Source of the DNA: Porpolomopsis calyptriformis
Taxonomy: Eukaryota > Basidiomycota > Agaricomycetes > Agaricales > Hygrophoraceae
Direction: 5' to 3'
Assembly (NCBI GenBank): GCA_951640195.1
Contig: OX621165.1
Location: forward strand, 930,001 to 994,000
DNA length: 64,000 bases
The notes beneath the pieces are model-generated. The model was not told where the DNA came from. It did no database searches and saw only the letters and a list, made by a program, of their open reading frames with translations. Both the position numbers and the translations under genes were made by a program. Shown one piece after another: positions 43,736 to 56,209 of this stretch. Numbering within the stretch: position 1 is the stretch's first letter; every line of letters begins with the position of its first letter.

Positions 43736-45243
43736 AAAAAATGGTGTTTTTGCGTGAGTTATGGACCTGTATTCCCTGAAGTATGGCATTCCAAATACAC
43801 TTTTATTATCTTTGCAAAGTCGCGCTGTGGCCAATACTATGAGAAAGGCAGCTAGTGATGGGCCGCGGTGGGAGAGTTGGGGTAGCCTCGTATCGCAGGT
43901 CTTTGGAAGGTCTGGTGTATCCGGACATAGAAGGGATCAGAGGGAGGGAGTTTGGTGGTGAAGGGGATACTCAGTTCAACCCCATCAAGCATCCCGATCT
44001 ATGAACAACCAATGCCTCGTGACGGTTCTGTATGGCGAGAGCAAGTTACAAAACACCGCAACCTTTGCCCCATCTACCACAGTAAAGGAAACAAAGAGGA
44101 TCTGTTCAGATCAAATTCTGAAACATCTTCAAAGTCAACCAGGCGTTCCGTCATCCATATCCATCGATGATGACTGAACCTTTGTCCAGGTGGGACCTAA
44201 TCATTAAATGTGACCTACAGATTACTCAATGTCACCAGCTACTCTGGACGAGGCCGATAGCAATTGTGGTTGGGCCCAAGGCTCCGTCTGGGCCTACCTT
44301 CACCCCATCCCCGATCCTGGATGCACTCAATAGTGTATCGACCTGACCCGGTACTCTACGAGAACATTGCAATGCGGACGCGTTGATCAAAAAGGAGAAG
44401 CAACAAAAACAAAGCCAGGTTAATAATAAGAAGCGAGGCCGCATTCTCTACTTATAATGGTAACTAGGATCATCATCCACGCTACCACTGAAGACGATTC
44501 AACACCAAACAAGATATTAGCAAGGCTTACCGCAGTGGAGGCCGACAGCATGGACCTGCGGGGAGACAATGCTACTCTAATCCGCCGGTTAGACGAGACA
44601 AATGCGACCCTGTAAACCACCATGCAGTATTCCATTCATTCTTGCCATCGTTGTTTCTCTTGATTCTTAGGATCGAATTGCAAATCAACAAGATCCGAAA
44701 CTGAATCCCCTTGGACATGGGTCGAGACCAACTTGCCATCATACGCGGCTATCAAAACTGGAAGCATTGGAAGGTGGGCTCCAACACCAGGGAGCAAATG
44801 GTTGATGCCACATTGGCGCGGCTGGAAGTTCCTCAGGACAACTTGCCCTGGCCCTCTGGAGGTTACTACTTCTCGATTGCGTGGCGACACCGCTGTGCAT
44901 GTCTCGGCACAGCTGCTCATTGCAGAGCGTGTCTTAGCTTCGCCTGAGGGACAGGAAAGGAGAGATGGTTGCCATTTTATGGTGCTGAATCCATCACGAT
45001 GGTGTAACTGTTCGAATCAAGCCAAGTGTTGTCAGGACAGATGGTATTGGAGTAGACGTTGGGATCCTTCCCATGCAGTTGGACTATAATAAACGAAAAG
45101 TCCGGTTTCAAATGGACCGTATAAGCCTGGAGGCGCGGTCAGATTTTCGATGGACATACAGCGTGTATGAGACGAATTGATCATTTGATTCCCCCAACGA
45201 AAATGCAATATGTACAGTTCACTAGACAGAGTGTACAATCCTA
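43736..45243. other. gene-poor interval with decayed coding-like pieces
   Basis: No gene can be called with confidence. Coding-looking pieces on the plus strand: 44001-44174 (57 codons, MNNQCLVTVLYGESKLQNTA to SSISIDDD), a stretch near 44270-44455 reading VVGPKAPSGPTFTPSPILDA with a TGA then a lysine-rich tail (KKEKQQKQSQVNNKKRGR), and 44515-44702 (ARLTAVEADSMDLRGDNATL, heptad-like) with a plausible intron GTAAACCA...TTCTTAG. Together they resemble a decayed coiled-coil protein on the plus strand, but I know no family. The 66-118 codon ORFs on either strand here show no motif. Confidence 0.3.
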
Positions 45244-48200
45244 TTAAACGTATCCCAAAGATTGTAAAAACGGCTGAACAACCATGCCATCGGCCATCGG
45301 CAACAGGGACCGTACCAACGGGCCTGCTTTCGTTAGTTGTTGACCAAGGAATTCTTGTGGGTTTTGTACATAGGCAACAGGATCCACCTGGACCAATTCC
45401 GACGCCGCTAGTCGCGAATATGCCACTTGGTATCCTGCACTCTGCTCTTCATAATCGATCTCAGTGAGTCCAACGTCGGGATCTTCAACCACATTTGCTC
45501 TAAGGTGTTGGGGCTCGTGGAATAGTTTCACCAAGGCGGTAAAAGTAGCCGGCCTGATAACCAACGCCGTCGCGCCCGTAAGTCTAGTGAATAGTATCAG
45601 AGAAGAGATGACATACCACGCCTGGACACTCGGCTCCCGAAGCATAAAGGAACTTTGCGTAAGCATTCGAGTCAAACCAACAACGGCAACTTTGCGATCC
45701 TTGGGAGGGAATTTAGGGATCTGTGGAACGATGAAGTTGGCGAGAATCTGCGACCATAGCCTGTGGGAATATAAGGTATTGACAACATCGTTGGAGAACA
45801 GTGCACTAACTGAGGCTGGATGTCTTCCACGGTGCCAATGATATAGTCAGGCGAGAGCCCTTCCACGTTGATGGCCATCGAGAACATAAGAAACAGTGCG
45901 AACAAGTACACATACTTGTCTGTTTTACTTGTCTGCATCCGAGTAAGGAGCGTCATCATCAGAACTTTGAAATATGGCCTCAGATCGTCCCTATCATATG
46001 AATTGAGTTCTGAATCTTGATTCACTCAACCCTCTAGACATACGGTGAAACGTGCTGAAGCACGGCGTGCAGGAGCTCGTAGCCCCATCCATCGTTGAGT
46101 TTTGACGGGATAAGATGCTGTTGGATTATAGCGAGGACAGAGGCGAGTTGTCCAGTAGATACCATCCGCTTGCCATCTTTTGTCAAGTATGCCTTCAACA
46201 ATTTCACAAGACCAGGGATACTGCCTTTCTGCTGCCAGATTATCGGCGTCAGAAGGAACGGGAGAAGACTATGATATTCTGGAGGAACATCCGAGGGATG
46301 CAATTCGAGCATCTGAGCAAGGACCTGAAAGACATAGGGTATATATTCTATTGTTGAACATTGTCATTATTGGGTTCACGCTCGAAAGTGAATTAACTTA
46401 CGGTCAATGTCTTGTTGAAGGATGATGGTAAACGGCCCGAATAACGCGTGTTCGAAAATGGATAAAGTAGACGGTGTTCCACTAACGACGAATCTGCCCC
46501 ACACACATGAGAACGGACATTGCCATCGATTTATGTAATCTGACCTCATCAACGCTGATATGCTCTCGAAGATGTATTGATCGAAATTGGGGTTGCTAGG
46601 GTTTTTCGATATAACGCCAAGGATGTTAACGAGGCGACTCAGTATTTCATTGAAGCCTTGGGTAAACGTCTGCCGCGCCGTAATGATAACTCGCATGACA
46701 CCTGTATTGCCACTATCGGTATCAGGGGCACCATTACAAAAGAAAACTTACATTTTATTAGATGTTCATTCTCCGCGATCTTCGCCGCGTTACCAGCTGA
46801 TTCGATCTTGCTCAACAGCACGTTCAACAAGCCTGGTGCAATCTCATGCACGTCTTCTTGAGTAAACCTGGCCGTCCATTTAGGCCTCCAAACCCCGAGG
46901 AACATACCAAAGTAACTCACATTAATCGTCCATCTTGTTTAATGAACAAAATGCGCTCGATGGTGATAGCGGCATATGTATAAGTCACATAATTTTCAGA
47001 ATTCAAGTGCCGGACAAGAGGTGGTAGGACCGAGAGTAACTGGGGTTTTGTTAGCTGAGAATCACAGATAGCTCAGTGTCACATCAAGGTAGATCATTAA
47101 GAATGCACACCTGGTTTCTGAAAGTGTGAAGGAACCGAATGGCGTCGGCTTGTAGGATTGGGTGGGGAGTGCCCTGGCTAGGTTCCAAGTCCTGATAAAC
47201 ATTATCCGAGAAAAATTTGACCACATCTACGAGAGCATTGGTCGCTGTAACCCCGTGCTGTCAAAAATAGAGAAAGTTGTCAGCCGAAGTCAACAAAGAA
47301 ACAACATGATGGCCCAAGACCTGTAAGGTCGATCCCCTGGTTGCAACCGCTGTCAACAGATATACCGCGCTATCCTTAGCTTTCCAGTTTTTCAAAGGGT
47401 TCGAGGTGTATTCTTGAAGTCCAGTGCTGATCCAAGCACCCACAATTTCTGTGGCTTCTCTCTCGTACCCAGAACTCACAAGTGCTTGCAGAACATCCGC
47501 AGCGGCTTGCCGTCGCGTTGCAGCGTCAGAGCTACCGAAGCCCAACGAGGGTAGAGCAAGGTCGAGACGGATGAATTCCAGTGGGTCATCCTCAAACTGT
47601 TCCATATCATGATCTAGATAATGTGAGTGTCGTTCTCTTTGGGTGAATAGTGTAGGTACCTCGGAGCCCGACATTTGGAACCACAACACCCTGGATGAGT
47701 TTGGAAATTGTATCTCCTGAGCCAAAAAGCTGTTTATAGTAACCGGAACGGATAGCGGTAGAGATGAATCGCAGTGATTGAGAGACTAGCTACTCAAATA
47801 CTGTTCAGAATTATCCCGGCGGATGGCTGTTGAAACTTACTGTGTCGTTTGTTACCCTTGCGATTTTGCTGGACCCCATAAGAAGCCAAACTCCTTGAAC
47901 TAAGTGTTCGACAGCCGAAGACCTCTGAAGTTGGTCAGGGTACAGCTTGATGAACAACTATAAAATCAAGTCTATCAGTTATCAAAGCACGGGGGAATTG
48001 AAGGACCCACTTCGGCGATCTCCAAAATGCGAGTTTTAATCTCAGATATGACCGACGGATCGGTATCGTCGGTCTAGCAACCACTCAGATCGAGAAAGAC
48101 GGCAATAATCAACAAAGCTTACATCACCATGGAGGAAACTCTCATCGCCCCATAAACCCGGAGGGTCCCAGGTCAAGAACTTCTGGAACCAACCTTGAGT

Positions 48201-49016
48201 TGGAGCAAAAAACTCGTCGTGGGTGTCCTCAAGACCAGGCGGCAAATCCTGACACGAAAAGTCGTAATAGATTTCCAGCAGCAGAACTTGACATTGAGCT
48301 AGCAAGACATGGTTGGGTAATGACTCGGACTCCTGCGAGAGAAGGAGGGTGGCAGTTTGGCGAAAGAGGTGGAGGAAGGATGGCATGAAGGTTTGCAGTA
48401 CGAGGTTGATCTCGGTAAAGAGTTCATCGGAGCGAACGCGGGCACGCCAAGGTCGGAATATGGAATGCGCAGTTTGAAAGACACCAAAATTAATGAGGTA
48501 GTCTGTCTCAGACAGGGATGTAACGAGTTGCTAATTATAGGGATGAGAAAGACGACAGTGAAAGTCCATGCCACACACATGAATAAGGTCAGGCCACTTG
48601 GTTGGAAAGTCAAAGGCAGCAATCAATGACACCGCTTCCGCAATCTGAGCGCGAATGGGTTTATCCGATGGACTAGTGAGCGTGAGCATCGCTGGTACGA
48701 GTTCCGATCGTAGGGAGGATTTGTCTAGATCAAGTAATGGCTGGTCATCCTGTCCGATAACCTCCATGTAAACCATGCTATGGTGGGAAGAAACTTTATA
48801 ACGCCAACGCACCTCTTCCCATTTCGCTTTGACTGTGTTTTTCAGAAAAACCCCTCCCGATAATCGAATAGCACGATCCTCGGTAGTGTCAAGAACAAGG
48901 CGGAGAAGATGGGAGAGAAAGCCAGGTTGTATGCTGAGACTGGTTAGATTGCTTTCCGCTTGCTTTCGCGTATCTGGGGATAGAGAAGCTTGCAGAAGGA
49001 CATTCAACTCTGCCAT
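45244..49016 (-). CDS. CSE1: exportin-2 / CSE1, importin-alpha re-exporter
   Basis: Start MAELNVLLQASLSPDTRKQA at 49016. The importin-beta N-terminal domain is clear (SIQPGFLSHLLRLVLDTTED, RLSGGVFLKNTVKAKWEE, LIAAFDFPTKWPDLI). Central HEAT repeats include RLVNILGVISKNPSNPNFDQ and YIFESISALMR (near 46560-46640), a phrase typical of Cse1/CAS. The C-terminal exon (45675-45244) carries ATALVIRPATFTALVKLFHE, an acidic stretch EDPDVGLTEIDYEE and GYQVAYSRLAASE, ending QPFLQSLGYV. About ten introns. It exports importin-alpha with RanGTP from the nucleus. The tail-to-tail neighbour is the gene-poor interval; upstream it faces the decayed ArfGAP. Confidence 0.92.
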
Positions 49017-49282
49017 GGTTGAGAACAGAGCTTGGAGCCGCGCGTTTTCGTGTGTGCGTCTTTCACGTGACTTTGGTGTGAATCAGCATTTCTATATTAC
49101 AGCAAACATGTGCAGACGCGGTGCCCCTACAAAGTACTCGACGAGGCTCTCATGAGAGTCTGCATCTTCCAACTCAAACTTATCGCTGCAAGAGTTGGGC
49201 GACGAGGTGCTGTCGGCTTCAAGAGGTACCTGCACGTGACTTTAAAGGTTAGTGATCGGAGGCGCTGACAATATTATCACTC
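49017..49282. promoter_or_regulatory. CSE1 promoter region with two CACGTGAC boxes
   Basis: Two copies of CACGTGAC (49064-49071 and 49233-49240), 169 bp apart, in the 266 bp upstream of CSE1. The same octamer is in the VPS15/EFM7 promoter. No TATA box seen. Confidence 0.4.
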
Positions 49283-50122
49283 ATGACTAGCAAGGAAATC
49301 GACCAGCAGCAGGTCTCTGCATTGACTGTCGGGCTCCAAACCCGACATGGGCGAGCATCACACTCATTATTTTTCTGTGTCTGGACTGCTTTACACTGGG
49401 CGTGCATGTTAGCTTTGTTAGGCGAGTGATTGGTCCTTGACATTTTTTTTGTTTCCGACACCTTGGTTACAACAGGTCAATAACTCTGGATACGCGGAGT
49501 TGCATCAATTACGCACTATGAAAGTTGGAGGGAACGCATCCGCAGCACGCTTCTTTGTGCAAAATGGCGAATCTTTCCTCTTGACCGAAAGCAACAGGGT
49601 AACGAAATACACAAGTCCAGTGGCGCAATCATACAACATGAACCTGGGCAGGCTTGCTAACAATGATGCATTCCAGTACAAGCACCACTTTCTCATTAAA
49701 ATCCAAACTCATGTTCCTATATCAGATGTCGGGAAGATAGTCATCGACGAAATGCCAACTGCATCAGGAGAGCCAGATTTTTTTACGCACTGGACACAAC
49801 CTCCTTCAAATGCTCCGGAAGAGTCAGCTTCCGATCTCACAACTCCCCTTATTCACACCAAAACGGGACCCTCGGCCGTTGAAGCAAAATCCATACATCT
49901 TCCTCAGCCCTGTTGCCGAGTTCCCAAACTGCTGTTTACGGGACTCTGAAACCTAGCTTTGTGCCACATAATAATCCATCAGCATGCCCTTCCAATTACA
50001 AATTACGAAAGCCCCCCGTCGACCAGACCAAGTTGACGTTCGCCAAACTAATCCTCGCGAATCACTTATCTAGAGCACCTTCTGACATTGACTCAACCCC
50101 TAGGTATATTTTACAACCTTAA
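49283..50122 (+). pseudogene. Glo3-type ArfGAP, decayed
   Basis: A zinc finger C-x2-C-x16-C-x2-C is visible at 49318-49390 ([16 protein letters not shown] then CLDC), then GVHVSFVRR. About five residues are missing between the last Cys and GVH, including the arginine finger region that ArfGAPs need. The zinc finger frame has a stop upstream and no in-frame ATG (the nearby ATG at 49284 is out of frame). An intron (about 49428-49471, ending TACAACAG) leads into QLRTMKVGGNASAARFFVQN and TKYTSPVAQSYNMNLGRLAN, typical of Glo3/ArfGAP2-3. The tail has DFFTHWTQPPS, then the frame shifts near 49910 (PSSQTAVYGTLKPSFVPHNN). A working ArfGAP turns off Arf on COPI vesicles; this copy looks dead. Confidence 0.62.
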
Positions 50123-50843
50123 AAATTCTCATATGTAGCTCACTCTTTGCGCGCCTCACCTCTCGTCCTCCGGTGACAGGAATTCTAACGAGATGTTCAC
50201 AAAAACGTCGCCCTTCAAGAAAAGGTCTCGGGACGGAGCCGTCGCCTCCTTGCTCTCAAAGCATGACCATGGTCACGACACTTTTATCACTCATCTCGAC
50301 AAATCACCTATCCTTCTGAAAGTGTAAGATTCTGACTTCGAATTTCGCCACACACACCAGCCAATAAACCAGTCTGACCGTTTCCTTTGTCCACTACCAT
50401 ATATGGTTGTTTGCAACCATACGGTGTTGGCATCTGTGAGCGTCATTCTTCTGATTCAACTTTTATCCTTGCTTTTGACTCTTCGCAAACAACAGAAACA
50501 AGTCGAGGACCCAGGCTGAGCGCTGAGCGCCGAATAAACCACCAACCATTGGTCTGACGTGGTTACAGACGGGTCATTACTGCGTGACCTTTCACAGGTT
50601 TGTAGTACTATTGCATTGTAACAAGGACTTTGGACTATAGAATTTCCATTTCTCCGGAGAAAAAAAAAATCCCGTTGGTGATAAATTGATAATCCCTTAC
50701 AACAAACATCCCAATCTTGTGCAAGAAAAAAGAAAAGAAAAGAAAACACGAAAACGACCAACAAAACAGTGTGTGCGGAATAGATATAGTATATGTTGAC
50801 AACAATTATGCACGACATCCCATGCACCAGCACCGATGATCAC
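50123..50843. other. intergenic, no gene supported
   Basis: Holds a 44-codon frame MFTKTSPFKKRSRDGAVASL from 50193, of unknown meaning. The right part is AT-rich with A-runs and is probably the SNF5 3' UTR. No RNA gene or repeat recognised. Confidence 0.3.
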
Positions 50844-53800
50844 TCACGAAACTGCTGCTGCCCCCGCCCCTGTTCCTGCCCCAGGACCGTTCGCTGCTGT
50901 TGCCGCAGCAACCACCCCATTCAAACGATGATTCACACGCTGACGATGCTGTCGATTCTTCAAATGCACTTCATAGTTCGAAAGGGTCTCTGCTGGACCA
51001 GGTGTATACAACTGACACCCCGCCATTAAAATCGATCAACAACTAAAAGAACAGAGGAAGGAGGAAAGACAGCGTACCTTCCCAGGACAATCCAAGCATT
51101 TAATCCGCCATTCTGGCGGACCAGAGGGAATCGCTTTCTTCAACATCACCTCGAACCTATCATCCCCATATTTTTCCTGCATAGCCCGCACCGCCAATGA
51201 CAACCACTCAGGTACTCCATACTATACACCCCAAATACATCCATCGCACACACACGACCCAACAAAAAATCGTTCAGGTCCTCTCAAAAAGCCAAATTTA
51301 AAAAAAAATCACCCACGACGGCACCAGATCTTGCACGACCAGAAGACGACCCCGAACCTGACCCTTCAACAAGAGCGGCAGAATTGTTACCGCCACCAGC
51401 ATGACGAGCCCCAGTATCACCCTGACCATTTCCAGGCGTTGCACCATCACCACCCCCAGACGAACCCAGCGCGGACATGCCAGTAGTACCCCCCGTCCCG
51501 TTTACTTTCTGCTGTGACCTCTGCGCAAGGGGAGGCTCCGAACCACTCGACGCAGTCGAGATGGGAGACATCGGTCTATCATCTTCAATCCCCGTTTTCG
51601 TCTCCACCGTCGCCGAAGCAGTAATAGTAGTTGGCGCAACCATAATTGGGGTTGCCATCCTCGTCCCTGTTGTCGTTGGCGGTGGAGAAGATCTCGATGG
51701 AACCTCACTATCGCCCCCTCCCCTCCCACCCCGACTGGGTGTCCCTGACTGCTCCCCTCCAGGCGTCGAAGTCCCTGTCCCCGTCCCAGTTGCATTGGCA
51801 TTCTGGGCACGCAATGCAGCAGCAGCAGCTCCTCCCTTCTTCTTCCCAGCCGTCTTCCCAACATCAGCCTCCCGTCTATTATTCATATGAAACTCGGCGT
51901 CCGTGCTATACTCCACCGGGAACGGTCTCCGATGCCTATGCCAAAACCTCCCTGTCGTCCGTGTCAATTCATTGGTCCATAATACCGCCACACCAATCTT
52001 AAATAATAATAAAACGTACCACATGGCCCACACTGCGACTTGTCCCCAAGCGGTCCCTTCCGCCTCCCCACAGCAATATTCTCCGGACACCCACAATTCG
52101 AACAATGCCACACCCCGTTAATAAAGTTAGCATGCTGCCCATCCGCATACTCCTTCTCCTTCGCCTCCCTCTCAAGTTCCTTCACCCGCTTGGCAGACAA
52201 AACCTTTGCAGCCTTGATATCAGCAGGTGCAACAGTAATGTTACTCGTCGTCACACCCGTCGAAGCACCAGCCGCCGGCTCGCCCTCAGCAGCTGTAGAA
52301 TTACCATTACCACTACCAGCCGCAGTCGCTCCCGATGGACCAGACGCGCCTACGGACGGGAACAACGAACCATCCAACGCCGTAGACATTGTCGGTGCTG
52401 TGACACGTGCCCTAGGCCTCAACACCGATGCAGGATACGATGGCGCCTTAAACAGCCCCTTCACTTTCTTCTCCCCATTTGCTCCCGCCCCAGTTCCCGT
52501 CCCCGTCCCCATCATCGAACCCATCGTTGCACCCGCACCCATACCCACCGTTGGGAGGGCGTTCACCACAGTAGGCATAATGGGTGGCATAATTAACGCC
52601 GTCCCGTTCTCAGACGCCACCATGTTCGCAATCGTCACGGATGCAGCCGCAGCCGCAGCTCGTCTTGATGTGGGCGCATTCACAGCCGCCGTCAGTGCCA
52701 ACGTGGCCGCGTCGAGCTCGGGGAACCCGATCCCAGGCGTCCGGTACGTCCGGATAGGCTCTCGATCGGGCAATGCGAGCCCGCGTCGACTGCGCATGTT
52801 TCTCTTCCGCCGCTTGTTCAGGTCCTTGTCGCGTTCCTTTTCATTCTTCTCCAGCTCGCCGTCGCTGAGATAGTTGAGAAGAGGTGTAAAGGACTGCACT
52901 TGGTCGATCGCCCGAGCGCCAGAGGTGAGACTGGGCAGGAATGAAGTGCGGAGGTCGTCGTCTTGGATCGCGGATCCATCCGAAGGATGGCCAACGAGGA
53001 AAAGCGACTTTTCATACGTCTGGACTTGCTCTCGAATAGAATGGGCAATGGCAGTCCTGTGAAAAAATGCATAATGGATCAAACTTCTCCCGAAATAAAT
53101 CACGATAAAACACCCACTTAAATTCGCCACTCAGACCCAGTTCTTTCACATAAACCTCTGCAAATTGTTCCGGAGAAGCATTCGCATTATCCATATCCCA
53201 CTCAAACTGATCATCCAACTTCATAGACCCAACGATGATATCGAGCTACACCACATGAATAAATAACCTCCAGAACCAAAGAAAGACGGAAAAAAAACCT
53301 TGATCAAAATCCTCATCTCCTCATGCATCAACCTTTCATCCACCTTCAAGTCATCCACATCCAGGGGTATGTCCTTCCCGCTCTCCACAGGAACATCCGA
53401 CAACGTCTTGTCCACTTTTCGTCTCTTTCGAGCCTTCCCAACAAGACCAGCAGCAGCAGTACGCTTCTTCCCAATCTTAACACGCCCAGACGGCGTCCGC
53501 AATCTCTTCCTCCACAAATCCCACCACGCCACATCCTCTTCATCCAGCCAGCCCTTCTCAATCGTATCCTCCACAACAGCACTGCCAGCACCGTCCCCGA
53601 TCGCTCCATCCCCATCATAAATAGCACAATGCGCCTTGAAATCGCTCAACTGGTCTTGTATTGATTTCGTAATCACCGTATGATAGGAAGACGGCAGACC
53701 GTAATCGTCCACGACCGATTGGGCGAAATTTTCAGGTGTCACCACAGGATCTTGAATATCTGACCGTCAGTGGAGCCAAAAAAGTCAATAAACTAATAAA

Positions 53801-56014
53801 CGTACCATTAAGATTCCACACAAACGTATCACGCATTTTATGATGCTCAACATCAAACTCCAATCGTATAGGAACCAGTTGTTCAGGTCGATTCGCATCC
53901 TCCGGCTCCAGCTTCCTAGGCCTAGATCCGTCCATCAAAAAAAAAACGCAAAAAAAGAGAAAGAGAAGGATAAAAAAAAAGGAAACCTACAATTTCAATC
54001 CTTCCCTCCTACCGTTCTTCCTCTTCTCCCTCCCCTCCTTCTCCTTCCGACTCCTCGGATACCTCACATCAAAAACATCCCTATTCGTCCGCTTCCTCGC
54101 ATCCCCGCCCGCATCCCTCTCCCACCACACCATCCTACCGAACGCCTTCACCTCTCTCGACTCGTCCATCATTCTCTCCTTCATCCTCCTCCACACGCTC
54201 TCATATTCCTTGTCCCTCTTCATCCACGCCTTCACTTCCTCGATCTCCTTCTCCCCAAGCGGAGGGATCAGCTTCTCCGACTCCGCAAGCGGCACATTCG
54301 TCAGCCGAGTCACAGCCGGGTTCACGCTCACCCCAGACCCGATCGGCAAGATCACCGCAGCCGGTGGCCCCACTGGCCCTGACGCACCGCCGACAGAGTT
54401 GGCCGAGCTAGATCCCCCCACTCCCGTCCCTGTCGCGGTAGCAGCCGCGCCGTGGGACGAAGGGGGAGCGGCGGCAGAAGAAGGCAGACCAACGGCCGGA
54501 AGTTTGGCCCCCATGGCCATCCCCATGTCCGGCCCTTTCACCACAAGCGGCATACCACTCCGCACAGAAGCAGAAGGGATTGATGCCTGTTTCACCGTTG
54601 TCTGAGGGATGTGTTGTGGTGGCTGCTGATGCTGTGGTTGCGGCTGCTGTTGCTGTGGTTGCAACTGCTGCTGGTGGGGATAAATCATGGATGTTTGCGG
54701 ACCCATAGGCGCCTGACGCATTGGCGTGGCTTGCGCGACCCCAGAACCGTCCACAGTACCAGCAAGCATGTTCATGCGCGCAGGATCGGTATTCATCGGC
54801 ATTGGTATCGACATGGACATACCACTTTGACCTTGTTGCTGCACAAGACCATTAGTAGACAGCACATGAGGGCCCATCGCTGTGTGTTGTTGCTGTTGGG
54901 GTTGCGGCACTTGCTGGAAGCCATTGATCTGCATCTGGGGGACAGACGACTGATGGACCAAGTGCTGTTGTGGGTCCGAGAGCTGGCGTGGCAAGACGGG
55001 AGGGCCCATTATACCACCGCCAGAGCCGCCACCCATCCCCATCCCTGCATTCATCCCGCCAACCATCCCCATGGGACTTGTGCCAATGCCCATGCCAGTA
55101 CCACCCAAACTGGGAGAGTCCATCCCCCCCAATTTTCTTTTTGCGCCGCGTTGAGGTGAGGCGGGAGGCGGGGGGGAGATTTGGTGCTGCGGAAATGGCT
55201 GCTGGCTTTGAAGGGTGTTACCGACGAGGCCTGCAGGGAACGAGTGAAACGCATTTTGCTGGATCTGGGGTCCAGAAGCGAACGCGTTCTGTTGGAGCTG
55301 GGTGGTGGAAAACAAGGCCTGTTGTTGATTCTGGCCTGGTGGAGGGTGAGAAGCGGAGGGGTGTTGGTTCTGCTGGACAAAGGCAGAGGGCTGTTGCTGC
55401 GGAGGAAGTGGTGAGAACGGGTGCTGAGGATAAAGGCCCTGGGTAGGGTAGATAGTTGACTGCTGTGGCTTGGCAGCATAGCCATTCATGGGACCTAGAA
55501 CGCCGGGATTGAATTGGGTGGCGTAATCATTCGCGGTGCGGCTAGCGGGCCGTGGGGAGTGGTGGGATTGAGAAGTGCCGGGACGAGAGAGCTGTTGGGA
55601 TTGGGACCGTTGGGATTGGGCAGTCGAGGGTCGTGCAGGGGGTGGTGGCATCATGTGGGCCGGATTGGGTGGCTGGAGATGGTGGGAAGGATGGAGTTGA
55701 TTTTGGGTCTGATTCTGAGATAGACTGAGAGAGGAAGAGGCAGAGCTCGGTGGACGATCTGTATAGAAAGGCTGGTTTGGGTTGCCGCTTCTGAGCATAC
55801 GAGAAAGCATGTCTTGCTGCAGTTGCCGCTGCTGCTGTTGGTGTTGCTGCTGTTGGTGTTGGTGTTGCTGCTGCTGTTGGTGTACAGAAAGTAGCATCTT
55901 TGTCTGAATGGCTTGACGGTCTTGAGGAGATAATTGAGCGAATTGCTGAGGGGTGAGTGCGATTGGGAGAGATTGTGAAGGACTGTTGACCGGGAGAGTG
56001 TTATTGGTAGACAT
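50844..56014 (-). CDS. SNF5: SNF5/SMARCB1 subunit of SWI/SNF-type chromatin remodeller
   Basis: Starts MSTNNTLPVNSPSQSLPIAL at 56014. A long N-terminal region rich in Gln, Pro, Ser and Met follows (about 600 residues, with polyQ near residue 45-65). The SNF5 domain comes in two repeats: VPIRLEFDVEHHKMRDTFVW...FAQSVVDDYGLP (53900-53690) and ILIKLDIIVGSMKLDDQFEW...FAEVYVKELGL (53330-53120). A basic insert (GLVGKARKRRKVDK) separates them. Then a Ser/Ala-rich linker, a GATA-like zinc finger HCSNCGCPENIAVGRRKG...CGPCG joined over an intron (GTACGTTT...GACGACAG) to RFWHRHRRPFPVEYSTDAEF. A last region has EWRIKCLDCPGK, an intron, and LYTPGPAETLSNYEVHLKNR, ending GAGAAAVS. It is a core remodeller subunit that contacts nucleosomes. 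Confidence 0.92.
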
Positions 56015-56209
56015 ATGAGGATTGGCTAGAAAATGAATGAGTAAATAAATGAGATGAAATGAACGAATTTACACGAATAATTGGATGTTAAAAGTGAGGG
56101 ATTAATTGAAGGAGACTGAGAGTGCTGCTGCTGCTGGTGTAACTGATAATCGAACGGGTGAGAATTCATTGCGAAAGCGTGTGATGTGACATCATATGTC
56201 ACATTCTAT
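56015..56209. other. short spacer between SNF5 start and MRE11 stop
   Basis: 195 bp. It must hold the SNF5 promoter and the MRE11 3' end. It includes GATGTGACATCATATGTCACA (imperfect palindrome, 56183-56203). Nothing else is visible. Confidence 0.4.

Noticed and set aside
53840..54382. Plus-strand ORFs of 100-277 codons opposite SNF5 (also 52040, 55159 and 51477)
   Set aside because: Antisense shadows of a low-complexity coding region rich in Gln, Pro and Ser; no domain and no intron logic.
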